A program made the translations under genes and the position numbers. A stretch of DNA of 64,000 nt, from NCBI RefSeq assembly GCF_003545815.1, contig NZ_PDUW01000009.1, positions 113,785-177,784 of the forward strand, written 5' to 3'. The stretch comes from Pusillimonas caeni (lineage in GTDB: Bacteria > Pseudomonadota > Gammaproteobacteria > Burkholderiales > Burkholderiaceae_B). Below are positions 35,579-43,526 of the stretch, in pieces; position 1 is the first letter of the stretch, and every line of letters starts with the position of its first letter. The notes below the pieces were generated by a model. The model had not been told where the DNA came from. It did no database searches and worked only from the letters and a program-made list of their open reading frames with translations.

Positions 35579-36496
35579 TCACGCCACGGCGCTGGTCGCG
35601 TCGGCCGGCTCCAGCGGCGAGAAATCCTTGCGCGCGGCAATGTATTCGGGCCGCGGCTTCAGGCCGTACTTGGGCGGATTGAGCGTGTTTTCGACGCTGT
35701 TGTACACCATGAACACGTTGGCGCGCGGCCAGGGCGAGATATTGCCCGTGGAGCCGTGCATGGCGTTGCAGTCGAAGAACACCACCGAGCCGGCCTTGCC
35801 GGTCATCTGGCGGATGCCGCCCTGGTCGGCCAGCAATTGCAGGCTGAGCGGATCGGGCACGCCGTATTCCTGGGCCCGCAAGGACTTCTTGTAGTTCTCG
35901 TCGGGCGTCCGGCCCTGGCACGAGATGAACTGCATGTGCGAACCGGGAATCAGCATCAGCGGCCCGTTGCACTCGTTGTTGTCGGTCAGCAGTACCGAGC
36001 AACTCAGGGCGCGCATATTGGGCATGCCGTCCTCGACGTGCCAGGTCTCGAAATCGGAATGCCAGTAGAACTCTTTGCCCTTGAAGCCGGGCTTCATGTT
36101 GGCTCGCGATTGATGCATGTAGACTTCCGAGCCCAGTATCTGCCGCGCCACGTGGATCAGGCGCGGATCGCGCGCCAGCGCGGCGATGCGGTCGCTCAGT
36201 TCGTGCACGCGGAAGATGGAGCGCACGGCGTCGCCGCCCGGCTCGCGTATCGCTTCCTTCAGGCTGGTGATGTCGGCGTCCACGCTCATGCGCTTGACCT
36301 CGTCCAGCAGGGCTTCGACCTCGTCGTCGCTGAAGAGATCCTGCAGCATGATGAAGCCGTCGCGGTTGTAGCTCGCGATCTGCTCGGCGTCCAGCGCGTC
36401 GGCGTAGCTGCCGCCCTCGTATACGACCGGGTCCTGCCGGGCGATGATGGCCGAACCACGGTCCGTTCGCGAAACGTATAAATCACCCATAGTCAT
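35579..36496 (-). CDS. ectD: Ectoine hydroxylase
   Basis: 305 aa, ATG at 36496 with AAGGAG 6 nt upstream. It is an Fe(II)/2-oxoglutarate dioxygenase of the PhyH family converting ectoine to 5-hydroxyectoine. The iron ligands are in FYWHSDFETWH (HxD, about residues 145-150) and the distal histidine in NAMHGSTGNIS. The conserved EctD stretch from FYWHSDF to GMPNMRALS is intact. It is the last gene of the ect operon, 83 bp after ectC. Confidence 0.97.
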   Translation of the reverse strand: MTMGDLYVSRTDRGSAIIARQDPVVYEGGSYADALDAEQIASYNRDGFIMLQDLFSDDEVEALLDEVKRMSVDADITSLKEAIREPGGDAVRSIFRVHELSDRIAALARDPRLIHVARQILGSEVYMHQSRANMKPGFKGKEFYWHSDFETWHVEDGMPNMRALSCSVLLTDNNECNGPLMLIPGSHMQFISCQGRTPDENYKKSLRAQEYGVPDPLSLQLLADQGGIRQMTGKAGSVVFFDCNAMHGSTGNISPWPRANVFMVYNSVENTLNPPKYGLKPRPEYIAARKDFSPLEPADATSAVA

Positions 36497-36579
36497 AGCT
36501 TGCTCCTTTCAAGGCGGGGCCGGATCGGCGCGGCGGCTTGCAAACCGCCGGCCGCCCCGCCCGCCCGATGTTCGAAAGC

Positions 36580-36978
36580 CTAGGCCGCGTCGGTGACCGC
36601 GGCCGGATAGACTCCGTCTTCGTCATGAACCTCGAAACCCGTCAGGGGCGGATTGAACACGCAGATCACCCGCAGGGGCTCCTTGCCCCCACGCAGCCAG
36701 TGCTCGTCGTGCTGATCCAGCGCATAGACCACGCCCGGGCCCAGCGCGTACTTCTTGCCGTCGGCGATGGTTTCGACTTCTCCGTCGCCTTCGATGCACC
36801 ACACGGCTTCCAGATGGTTCTGGTAGTGGATGTGGGTCTCGGTGCCCGGAAAAATGACGGTTTCATGAAACGAGAAACCCATGCCGTCCTTCTGCAGCAG
36901 CACGCGGCGGCTGAGCCAGGTCTCGGTCTTGACTTCGTGTTCGGTGCCAATCACGTCCTTCACGTTCTTGACTATCAT
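36580..36978 (-). CDS. ectC: Ectoine synthase
   Basis: 132 aa, the normal family length. It cyclises N-gamma-acetyl-diaminobutyrate to ectoine. Cupin features are clear: [21 protein letters not shown] at the N-terminus, [33 protein letters not shown] with metal-binding residues, and [17 protein letters not shown]. The start overlaps the ectB stop by 4 bp. Confidence 0.97.
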   Translation of the reverse strand: MIVKNVKDVIGTEHEVKTETWLSRRVLLQKDGMGFSFHETVIFPGTETHIHYQNHLEAVWCIEGDGEVETIADGKKYALGPGVVYALDQHDEHWLRGGKEPLRVICVFNPPLTGFEVHDEDGVYPAAVTDAA

Positions 36979-38288
36979 CGACGCTTACCTCCAAATTTCA
37001 AAACATGGGCGCTGGAACTCACGCCCTTTTCCTGTAGAACCTGCGCCACGCTGCGCTCAATAATCTCCAGCCCGGCCTTGAGCTGCTCCTCGGGGATGGT
37101 CAGGGCGGGAAGCACCTTCAGCACTTCGTCATTGGCGCCCGAAGTCTCGATGACCAGGCCCTGTTCGAACGCCTTGCGCGCGAATTGATTGGCCATGTCG
37201 TCGCCCACCGGCGTGACCAGGCCCTGTATGAGGCCGCGGCCGCGCACGCTCAAGTCAGCCATGGGATAGCTATGAACGAGATTCTCGAGCCAGTCGCGCA
37301 CCATGCCCGCCTTGCGCTGCACGTCGGTGGCGAATGCTTCGTCGGCCCAGTAACTATCCAATGCCTGCGAGGCGGTCACGAATGCCATGTTGTTGCCCCG
37401 GAAAGTGCCGCTATGGGCGCCGGGCTTCCAGATATCCAGTTCGGGCTTGAACAGCACCAGCGACATCGGCAGGCCGAATCCCGACAGGGACTTGGACAAG
37501 GTGATGATGTCGGGGCTGATGCCGGCCGACTCGAAGCTGAAGAAGCTGCCCGTGCGGCCGCAACCCACCTGGATGTCGTCCACGATGAGCAGCATGTCGT
37601 GCTGGCGGCAGAGTTTTTCCAGGTCCTTGAGCCAGCGCACCGTGGCGACGTTGACTCCGCCCTCGCCCTGCACCGTCTCGACGATGATCGCGGCGGGGCG
37701 GTCCATGCCGCTGCTCGGATCCTCGAGCATGCGCTCCAGATAGCTGATGGTGTTCACGTCCGGGCCGAAATAGCCGTCGTAGGGCATGAACGAAGTGTTG
37801 GCCAGCGATACGCCTGCGGCGTCGCGGAACTTGGCGTTCGCGGTCACGCCCAGCGAACCGCCGCTCACGCCGTGAAAGCCGTGCGTGAACGAAATGACGT
37901 TGGGACGGCCCTTGACCAGGCGGGCCAGCTTCAGGGCGGCCTCGACGGCGTTGGTGCCGGTGGGTCCCGTGAACTGCAGCTTGTACTGCCAGTTGCGCGG
38001 CTTCAGCAGCACGCGGTCGACCGTTTCCAGAAAATCCTTCTTGGCCGTGGTGGCCATGTCGAGGCCATGAATCACTCCGTCGGAGTTCAGGTACTCGATG
38101 ACCTTGGCCTTCAGGATGGGGTTGTTGTGGCCGTAGTTCAGGGTGCCCGCGCCGCTGAAGAAGTCGATGTACTCTTTGCCGGTTTCGTCCACCAGCACCG
38201 AGCCGCGAGCCTGATTGAAAATTACCGGGAACGACCGGACGTAGCCACGGACCTCGGACTCCATCCGGTCAAAAATATTCAAATCCAT
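36975..38288 (-). CDS. ectB: Diaminobutyrate-2-oxoglutarate transaminase
   Basis: 437 aa from the ATG at 38288, chosen because GAGAGGA lies 8 nt upstream; an in-frame ATG at 38294 sits too close to it. It makes L-2,4-diaminobutyrate from aspartate semialdehyde. It is a class III PLP aminotransferase with [39 protein letters not shown] and the PLP lysine in [12 protein letters not shown]. No dedicated aspartokinase gene is in the operon. Confidence 0.96.
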   Translation of the reverse strand: MDLNIFDRMESEVRGYVRSFPVIFNQARGSVLVDETGKEYIDFFSGAGTLNYGHNNPILKAKVIEYLNSDGVIHGLDMATTAKKDFLETVDRVLLKPRNWQYKLQFTGPTGTNAVEAALKLARLVKGRPNVISFTHGFHGVSGGSLGVTANAKFRDAAGVSLANTSFMPYDGYFGPDVNTISYLERMLEDPSSGMDRPAAIIVETVQGEGGVNVATVRWLKDLEKLCRQHDMLLIVDDIQVGCGRTGSFFSFESAGISPDIITLSKSLSGFGLPMSLVLFKPELDIWKPGAHSGTFRGNNMAFVTASQALDSYWADEAFATDVQRKAGMVRDWLENLVHSYPMADLSVRGRGLIQGLVTPVGDDMANQFARKAFEQGLVIETSGANDEVLKVLPALTIPEEQLKAGLEIIERSVAQVLQEKGVSSSAHVLKFGGKRR

Positions 38289-38392
38289 AATCATCTTCCT
38301 CTCAAGTTATTGGGATTCACGTCTCAGAAACAGCCAGGGCCCTCGCGGACCCGAGCCGCCCCGCCGGGCGGCGGCCGAAAAAACCGCAACAG

Positions 38393-38968
38393 CTATATAT
38401 CGGGGGGAGGCAGGCGCAATGGCCCGATACGGATCAGCCGCTCGTCGTCATGGCCCGCATCGCCGAACAAGTGGCTGTCGAAGAAAGCGCTCTCCGAGAC
38501 ATCGGCTTGCAAGTGGCGGGCCAGTCCCGCGAACATGCCCCGCGAGGCCGCATTGTCGGGCCCCACAGTGGTCTCGATGTAGCGTATCTCGGCAAGCTGC
38601 GGCCTTGCCAGAAGGTCGAGCAGCATGCGCCGCCCGAGACTGCGTCCGCGCGCCCGCTCGTGCACCGCAACCTGCCATATGAACAGCACGTCGGGCTTGC
38701 CGGGGGGGATGTAGGCTGAAATGAACCCATCCGGGCCTTGCGGCCCATCGGCAAGCACGCAGGTCTGCCGGAAGTGCTCGGAAAGAAGCAGGTAGGTGTA
38801 GATCGAGTTCAGGTCCAGCGGCGGACACTGCTCGATGAGCTTGTGAATGGCAGAAGCGTCTGCCTTGTTGGGAAGGCGCAGTGCTGTGTCGTGTCCGGTT
38901 TGCGTTTGGCTCGTGCCGGACACGGTATCGGGCTGCGCGGAGAGATAAGTTTCTGTGTCGTCAATCAA
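38393..38968 (-). CDS. ectA: Diaminobutyrate acetyltransferase
   Basis: 191 aa if translation starts at the TTG at 38968, which overlaps the stop of the upstream regulator (TTGA). A later start within the first ~20 residues cannot be excluded. It acetylates L-2,4-diaminobutyrate. GNAT-family features are [26 protein letters not shown], the acetyl-CoA loop [18 protein letters not shown] and [17 protein letters not shown] 98-104 bp gap separates it from ectB. Confidence 0.94.
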   Translation of the reverse strand: MIDDTETYLSAQPDTVSGTSQTQTGHDTALRLPNKADASAIHKLIEQCPPLDLNSIYTYLLLSEHFRQTCVLADGPQGPDGFISAYIPPGKPDVLFIWQVAVHERARGRSLGRRMLLDLLARPQLAEIRYIETTVGPDNAASRGMFAGLARHLQADVSESAFFDSHLFGDAGHDDERLIRIGPLRLPPPDI

Positions 38969-39504
38969 ACTACCAAACCCGATTCAGGCGGGATGCGCCC
39001 GTCGGGAACCTCTAGTATTGGGGAAGCAAGCTCGGCCGACACTTCGACCGGGGTCACACCGCCGGACTCCATGAGATCGACGATGCGCTCGAGCGAGAGC
39101 GTAATCGTGGCCTGCTCCAGTTCAGGTAGCTCGTTCAGGGCGTCCGCAAGCTTTTTTTGCAGCGGCGAAGGCGTTTCCCGAGCGAGCGTGATACCGGCCT
39201 GAGTGGCCGAAACGAATACGATGCGGCGGTCTTCCCGTCCGCGTTCGCGCCGAATCAGTTCCTTGTCTTCCAGACGGTCGAGAATACCCACGACCGTGCT
39301 GGCGCTGACATGGATTTCGCGGCTGATGGCCGTGGCCGTCATGGGGCCTTTCTCGACGATCGCGCGCAGGCAGATGAGCTGCGGGGCAGTAATGTTGCTG
39401 CCCGCCGCCAGCTGCCGCGAATGCAGCGCAATGGATCGCGTAATGCGGCGCAGGGCACGCAAAATACGCAAATCGTACGCTTGGGGTTCAACGAAATCCG
39501 TCAT
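38965..39504 (-). CDS. ectR: MarR-family regulator of the ectoine operon (EctR type)
   Basis: 179 aa. The winged helix-turn-helix is at about residues 45-110 ([35 protein letters not shown], then the wing [13 protein letters not shown]). EctR repressors of ectoine genes in methylotrophs belong to this family. Here the gene is the first of the operon and its stop overlaps ectA by 4 bp, so it would control its own level. A palindromic motif covers its -10 element and recurs in front of ehuB. Confidence 0.88.
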   Translation of the reverse strand: MTDFVEPQAYDLRILRALRRITRSIALHSRQLAAGSNITAPQLICLRAIVEKGPMTATAISREIHVSASTVVGILDRLEDKELIRRERGREDRRIVFVSATQAGITLARETPSPLQKKLADALNELPELEQATITLSLERIVDLMESGGVTPVEVSAELASPILEVPDGRIPPESGLVV

Positions 39505-39525
39505 GATAGGAAATAATTCAGTTAA

Positions 39526-39570
39526 ATTGATTTCTACTCAAATCATATTGTCCAGAACCATTCGAGTCAA
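39526..39570 (-). promoter_or_regulatory. ectR-ect promoter with overlapping operator
   Basis: On the minus strand TTGACT (39570-39565), 17 bp, TATGAT (39547-39542), close to the sigma-70 consensus. The pseudo-palindrome ATTGATTT-N6-AAATCAT (39526-39546) covers the -10, so a bound protein would repress. The same motif stands before ehuB. Confidence 0.7.
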
Positions 39571-39636
39571 CCGGATTACCGCCGTATTTGGGTAAGGTTG
39601 CGGGTTCGAAATATGCTGGAAACCCCCGCCCTGCAA

Positions 39637-39668
39637 TGAAAAAAGCCGCTGCGGACCGCAGCGGCTTC
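39637..39668 (-). terminator. Terminator downstream of tldD
   Basis: On the minus strand GAAGCCGCTGCGG and CCGCAGCGGCTTTTTT pair with almost no loop and end in a T-run, 33 bp after the tldD stop. Confidence 0.85.
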
Positions 39669-39700
39669 AGATACAAATGGTAACTCTTTTGGGAGGTGCT

Positions 39701-41158
39701 TCAGGCCGTCCCGCCGACAGTCAGGCCTTCCATCCGGATAGTGGGCATGCCGACGCCGACAGGCACGCTCTGGCCGTCCTTGCCGCAGGTGCCCACGCCC
39801 GAGTCCAGTTCGAGGTCGTTGCCTATCATGCTGACCTGGGTCATGGCGTCCGGACCATTGCCGATGAGGGTGGCCCCCTTGACCGGATAGCTGATCCTGC
39901 CGTTTTCGATCATGTAGGCCTCGGAGGCCGAGAACACGAATTTACCGTTGGTGATGTCGACCTGTCCGCCCCCGAAGTTGACGGCATACAGCCCCTTCTT
40001 GACCGAAGCGATGATTTCCTGCGGATCGTCCCGGCCCGCCAGCATATAGGTGTTGGTCATGCGGGGCATGGGCAGGTGGGCGAAGGATTCGCGCCGGCCG
40101 TTTCCGGTAACGGCGGTCTTCATCAGGCGCGCATTGAGAGAATCCTGCAGATAGCCTTTCAGAATGCCGTCTTCGATCAAGACATTGCGCTGGGTGGGGT
40201 TGCCTTCGTCGTCGATATTGAGCGAGCCGCGCCGGTCGGCCAGCGTGCCGTCATCGACCACGGTGACGCCTTTGGAGGCGACCCGCTCGCCCACCCGGCC
40301 GGCGAAGACGCTGGAGCCCTTGCGGTTGAAATCGCCCTCCAGGCCGTGCCCGACCGCCTCGTGCAGCAGGATGCCGGGCCAGCCGGACCCCAACACCACC
40401 GTCATTTCTCCGGCGGGCGCCGGACGGGCGGAAAGATTGGTCAGGGCTTCGTGCGTGGCGCGTTGCACATAAGAGCGCAGGACGTCGTCGGTGAAGTAGG
40501 CCAGGCCGGCGCGGCCCCCGCCGCCTCCGTGCCCCATCTCGCGGCGCCCATCCCGCTCGGCGATGACGGTCAGCGACAGGCGCACCAGCGGGCGCACGTC
40601 GGCCACCAATCTGCCGTCGCTGCCCGCGACCAGGACCACGTCGTATTCGGCCCCCAGGCCGGCCATGACCTGGATGATGTGCGGGTCGGCGGCGCGGGCC
40701 ATGGCTTCGAGGCGTTCGAGCAGCGCCACCTTGTCCGGCGCCGAAAGCGTGTTCAGCGGATCGACGGCCGGATACAGATCGTGGCCGGCCGCATCGGGCC
40801 GCGCGACGATCTTTTGCCGGCCGGCCCCCTGGCGGGCGATGCTGCGCACCGCGCGCGCGGACGACAGCAAGGCATCGGGAGAGAGCGTGTCCGAGTAGGC
40901 AAAGGCGGTTTTCTCGCCGCTGAGGGCGCGCACGCCGACACCCTGGCCGATGGAAAAGCTGCCGGTCTTGACGATGCCCTCTTCGAGGCTCCAGCCTTCG
41001 CTGCGCGTGTATTGAAAATAGAGGTCGGCATAATCGACCTTGTGCGTGAATATCTCGCCCAGGGCACGCGCCATGTCGGCCTCGGTCAGACCCCATGGGT
41101 CGAGCAGCAACGACTTGGCAGTGGCAAGGGCGTGGATGGCAGGATCGGCGATTTTCAT
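39701..41158 (-). CDS. tldD: Metalloprotease TldD
   Basis: 485 aa. It is the TldD half of the TldD/TldE protease, which processes modified peptides and antitoxins such as CcdA. The zinc motif HEAVGH is at 266-271 (H266, E267, H271), followed by [12 protein letters not shown]. The third ligand is expected in the C-terminal [15 protein letters not shown]. The N-terminal half has the usual [21 protein letters not shown] TldE partner is not in the window. Confidence 0.97.
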   Translation of the reverse strand: MKIADPAIHALATAKSLLLDPWGLTEADMARALGEIFTHKVDYADLYFQYTRSEGWSLEEGIVKTGSFSIGQGVGVRALSGEKTAFAYSDTLSPDALLSSARAVRSIARQGAGRQKIVARPDAAGHDLYPAVDPLNTLSAPDKVALLERLEAMARAADPHIIQVMAGLGAEYDVVLVAGSDGRLVADVRPLVRLSLTVIAERDGRREMGHGGGGGRAGLAYFTDDVLRSYVQRATHEALTNLSARPAPAGEMTVVLGSGWPGILLHEAVGHGLEGDFNRKGSSVFAGRVGERVASKGVTVVDDGTLADRRGSLNIDDEGNPTQRNVLIEDGILKGYLQDSLNARLMKTAVTGNGRRESFAHLPMPRMTNTYMLAGRDDPQEIIASVKKGLYAVNFGGGQVDITNGKFVFSASEAYMIENGRISYPVKGATLIGNGPDAMTQVSMIGNDLELDSGVGTCGKDGQSVPVGVGMPTIRMEGLTVGGTA

Positions 41159-41183
41159 AAATTAACGGTGTGATTAGTGTGGG

Positions 41184-42008
41184 TTACAGCGTTCGGTGCC
41201 GCAGGGCCGGCAGGGCCTGCCGGACGTCGTCCAGGCGGCCCTGGTTCACGACGCCCACGGCAAGGCCCGGGCCTTCGGGCAGGCAATCCAGCACCTCGCC
41301 CCAGGGGTCGATCAGCATCGAATGCCCCCATGTCCGGCGACCGTTCTCGTGCTTGCCCCCCTGTGCGGCCGCCAGCACGTAGCATTGGTTCTCGATGGCG
41401 CGGGCTCGAAGCAGGGTCTCCCAATGGGCCGAACCGGTCGTATACGTGAACGCCGCGGGCACGACAATGAGGCTCGTTTCACCGAAGGCCCGGTACAGTT
41501 CGGGAAACCGCAAATCGTAGCAGATGGAGAGCCCCACCTTGCCGCAAGGGGCATCGAAAGTGCGCGGCTGCAATTCGCCCGGCCGAATGGTGACCGACTC
41601 GTCGTAGGACTCATCGCCGCGCCGGAAACCGAAAAGATGGATCTTGTCGTAGCGCGCCACTTGTTCGCCCTGCGGGTCATAGACCAGCGTCGTGTTATAG
41701 ATGCGGCCGGAATCGGGGCTTTCAAGCGGCAGCGTACCGCCCACGAGCCATATGCCATGGCGCCTGGCCGACTCGCGCAAAAATTGCTGGATGGGCCCCG
41801 TGCCGGGCTGCTCGCGCAGGGCGACCTTGTCGACGTCGCGCCGCCCCATCAGGCAGAAATATTCGGGCAGGACGGCCATCTGCGCGCCGCGTTCGGCCGC
41901 TTGCTGTATTAACGCTGCCGCCTGTTCCAGATTATCGCGCACGTCCGCGCTGGACACGGTTTGTATGGCTGCCACGCAAAAGTCATCGATATTGCTCATG
42001 TTGTCCAT
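41184..42008 (-). CDS. Carbon-nitrogen hydrolase (Nit1/deaminated glutathione amidase type)
   Basis: 274 aa; ATG at 42008 or at 41999 (MSNIDDF). Nitrilase superfamily with the catalytic triad E49 (LPEYF), K122 (DKIHLFG) and C163 (SICYDLRFPELYR). RGDESYDESVTIRPG and the GHSMLIDPWGE segment fit the Nit1/NitFhit branch, which repairs deaminated glutathione. It lies 25 bp upstream of tldD in the same direction, a pairing common in beta- and gammaproteobacteria. Confidence 0.92.
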   Translation of the reverse strand: MDNMSNIDDFCVAAIQTVSSADVRDNLEQAAALIQQAAERGAQMAVLPEYFCLMGRRDVDKVALREQPGTGPIQQFLRESARRHGIWLVGGTLPLESPDSGRIYNTTLVYDPQGEQVARYDKIHLFGFRRGDESYDESVTIRPGELQPRTFDAPCGKVGLSICYDLRFPELYRAFGETSLIVVPAAFTYTTGSAHWETLLRARAIENQCYVLAAAQGGKHENGRRTWGHSMLIDPWGEVLDCLPEGPGLAVGVVNQGRLDDVRQALPALRHRTL

Positions 42009-42303
42009 TTATTCAATCGCCGCATCGAAAGAATTACAAAAAATGTCGAATGTAATAATAAAACATCTTTCGAAATGACATCTTGATTCATTGAAAATTA
42101 ATATGCCGCGCAAGAAAATCAAATATCGGTATAGGAAAAATTTGAATATAAAGTTTCGGTAGGCGTGCATATTCAAAAAGCCCGCTGGAACGTTTTGCTT
42201 TGGCGCCTTTTATTAATAATGCAATTGAATTAATATACGGGCACATAATAATACGTCTATTCGCAATCCCCTTTATTAATGGATTATCTGGCAAGGAAAG
42301 ATA
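42009..42303. promoter_or_regulatory. AT-rich regulatory region upstream of the H-NS gene
   Basis: The base composition drops to clearly AT-rich, in contrast to its surroundings. A candidate plus-strand promoter is TTGAAT (42225-42230), 16 bp, AATAAT (42247-42252). H-NS proteins bind AT-rich curved DNA and often repress their own genes, so this is a likely autoregulatory region. A minus frame through it (42088-42396) overlaps the H-NS gene and is rejected. Confidence 0.5.
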
Positions 42304-42666
42304 ATGACGCGCGACACGTACGCCGCACTTCAGTTGAAAATCCAGAAAGAAATTACCCGTCTTCAAAAGCAAGCCCAGGCGCTTCAAACCAAGCAACGCT
42401 CGCCTGTCATAGCCTCCATCGTGCGTTCAATGCGCGAATACGACATCTCTCCCGAAGAAATCACCGCCGCCTATACCAAGAAAAAACCGGCCCGTTCAAC
42501 CGCCCGCCCTGCCCGGGCCGCCACCGCGGCCAAACGCACCGTGCCGCCCAAATACAAGCACCCCGAGACAGGTGCCACCTGGACCGGCCGCGGCAAGGCG
42601 CCGCGCTGGATCAGCGAAGCCGAAGCCGCGGGTAAAAGCCGCGATCAATTCCTGATCAAACGCTGA
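42304..42666 (+). CDS. H-NS family nucleoid protein (BpH3/MvaT-independent type)
   Basis: 120 aa. It is a nucleoid-associated silencer. The N-terminal half is a coiled-coil oligomerisation region (LQLKIQKEITRLQKQAQALQ) and is followed by a flexible basic linker (KKKPARSTARPARAATAAKR). The C-terminal DNA-binding loop is YKHPETGATWTGRGKAPRWI (about residues 84-103), the signature of the H-NS histone family in Bordetella and Burkholderia. It probably silences AT-rich accessory DNA. Confidence 0.94.
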   Translation: MTRDTYAALQLKIQKEITRLQKQAQALQTKQRSPVIASIVRSMREYDISPEEITAAYTKKKPARSTARPARAATAAKRTVPPKYKHPETGATWTGRGKAPRWISEAEAAGKSRDQFLIKR

Positions 42667-42754
42667 GAAAATCCGCCCGAGGGCGCCCGGCGCCCTCGAA
42701 AAAGCCCTGCACAGGCGTTGCGGCGAGCATAATACGCTGCGATTTCCGGCCTCG

Positions 42755-43387
42755 TTAATGTTGCAGCTCGTAAGTGATATTGCGGACCTGGCCGTTGTTG
42801 CCCGGAAAACCGTCGAATACCGCCTGAGCCAAATAAGGCATGACTTCAACCAAGCTTCCGGACGTGCTGACGGCCGTCGATTTATATACCTGCGCACCCT
42901 GGCGCTGATTATCGTTGATGGTGACGGTAAGGGTATTTTTATTGACCCGTACCGGCACGTTCACGACGGACGGCGTGTAATAGATTCCGCCGCCCCAACC
43001 CCTGTACCCGCCGTAATAGCCGCCCCAGCCCCAAGGCCCGAAGCCGTCGAAATACGGATCATAGAAGCGCTGGACCCATTCCTGCGACGTCGTGCTGCCA
43101 TATTCGAAATGCACGTCGAAACGGGGTTTCTGGCCGCCCTGCGCTTCGACCAGGCCGGTGCGTCCGATCGCCGCGCGTATCATGTCCGAAAACGCCTGGA
43201 CCTCGAGCGTATCGCCCGAAGGGGGCACGATGCGGTAATGGGCGCCCTGGGAGTCGGCAGGCCATTGCTGGAAGGTCGTAACGCGCGCCGATAAAGTGGA
43301 GGCGCAGCCGGCCAGAAGCATGAGGGCGGCCACGCCAAAAAGCATGCGCGACCATGCGGCCGCTTCTCGTATTGTGCGTTGCAACAT
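42755..43387 (-). CDS. DUF4136-type lipoprotein
   Basis: 210 aa from the ATG at 43387 with GAGCAAGG upstream. A lipobox is seen in VAALMLLAGC (Cys at about residue 28). The mature part shows the DUF4136 pattern (TTFQQWPADSQGAHYRI, DMIRAAIGRTGLVEAQ, KPRFDVHFEYG). It also has an unusual glycine/tyrosine/tryptophan-rich middle (FGPWGWGGYYGGYRGWGGG). It is an envelope protein of unknown function, divergent from pepN. Confidence 0.82.
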   Translation of the reverse strand: MLQRTIREAAAWSRMLFGVAALMLLAGCASTLSARVTTFQQWPADSQGAHYRIVPPSGDTLEVQAFSDMIRAAIGRTGLVEAQGGQKPRFDVHFEYGSTTSQEWVQRFYDPYFDGFGPWGWGGYYGGYRGWGGGIYYTPSVVNVPVRVNKNTLTVTINDNQRQGAQVYKSTAVSTSGSLVEVMPYLAQAVFDGFPGNNGQVRNITYELQH

Positions 43388-43526
43388 ACCTTGCTCCCAA
43401 AGATGGCGATCACCAGAACTCAGACCCGCGGCGGCGTAAAAGGTTGCACCGCCGCAGCGGTACCGCAGGGGACACCCTGCCACTACAATACATTGTATTC
43501 ACGAACCCTTTGGCCGATCGATTTAC

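Noticed and set aside
42088..42396. 102-codon minus-strand frame in the AT-rich region
   Set aside because: It overlaps the 5' end of the H-NS gene, lacks a ribosome-binding site, and has a composition that merely reflects AT-rich DNA.
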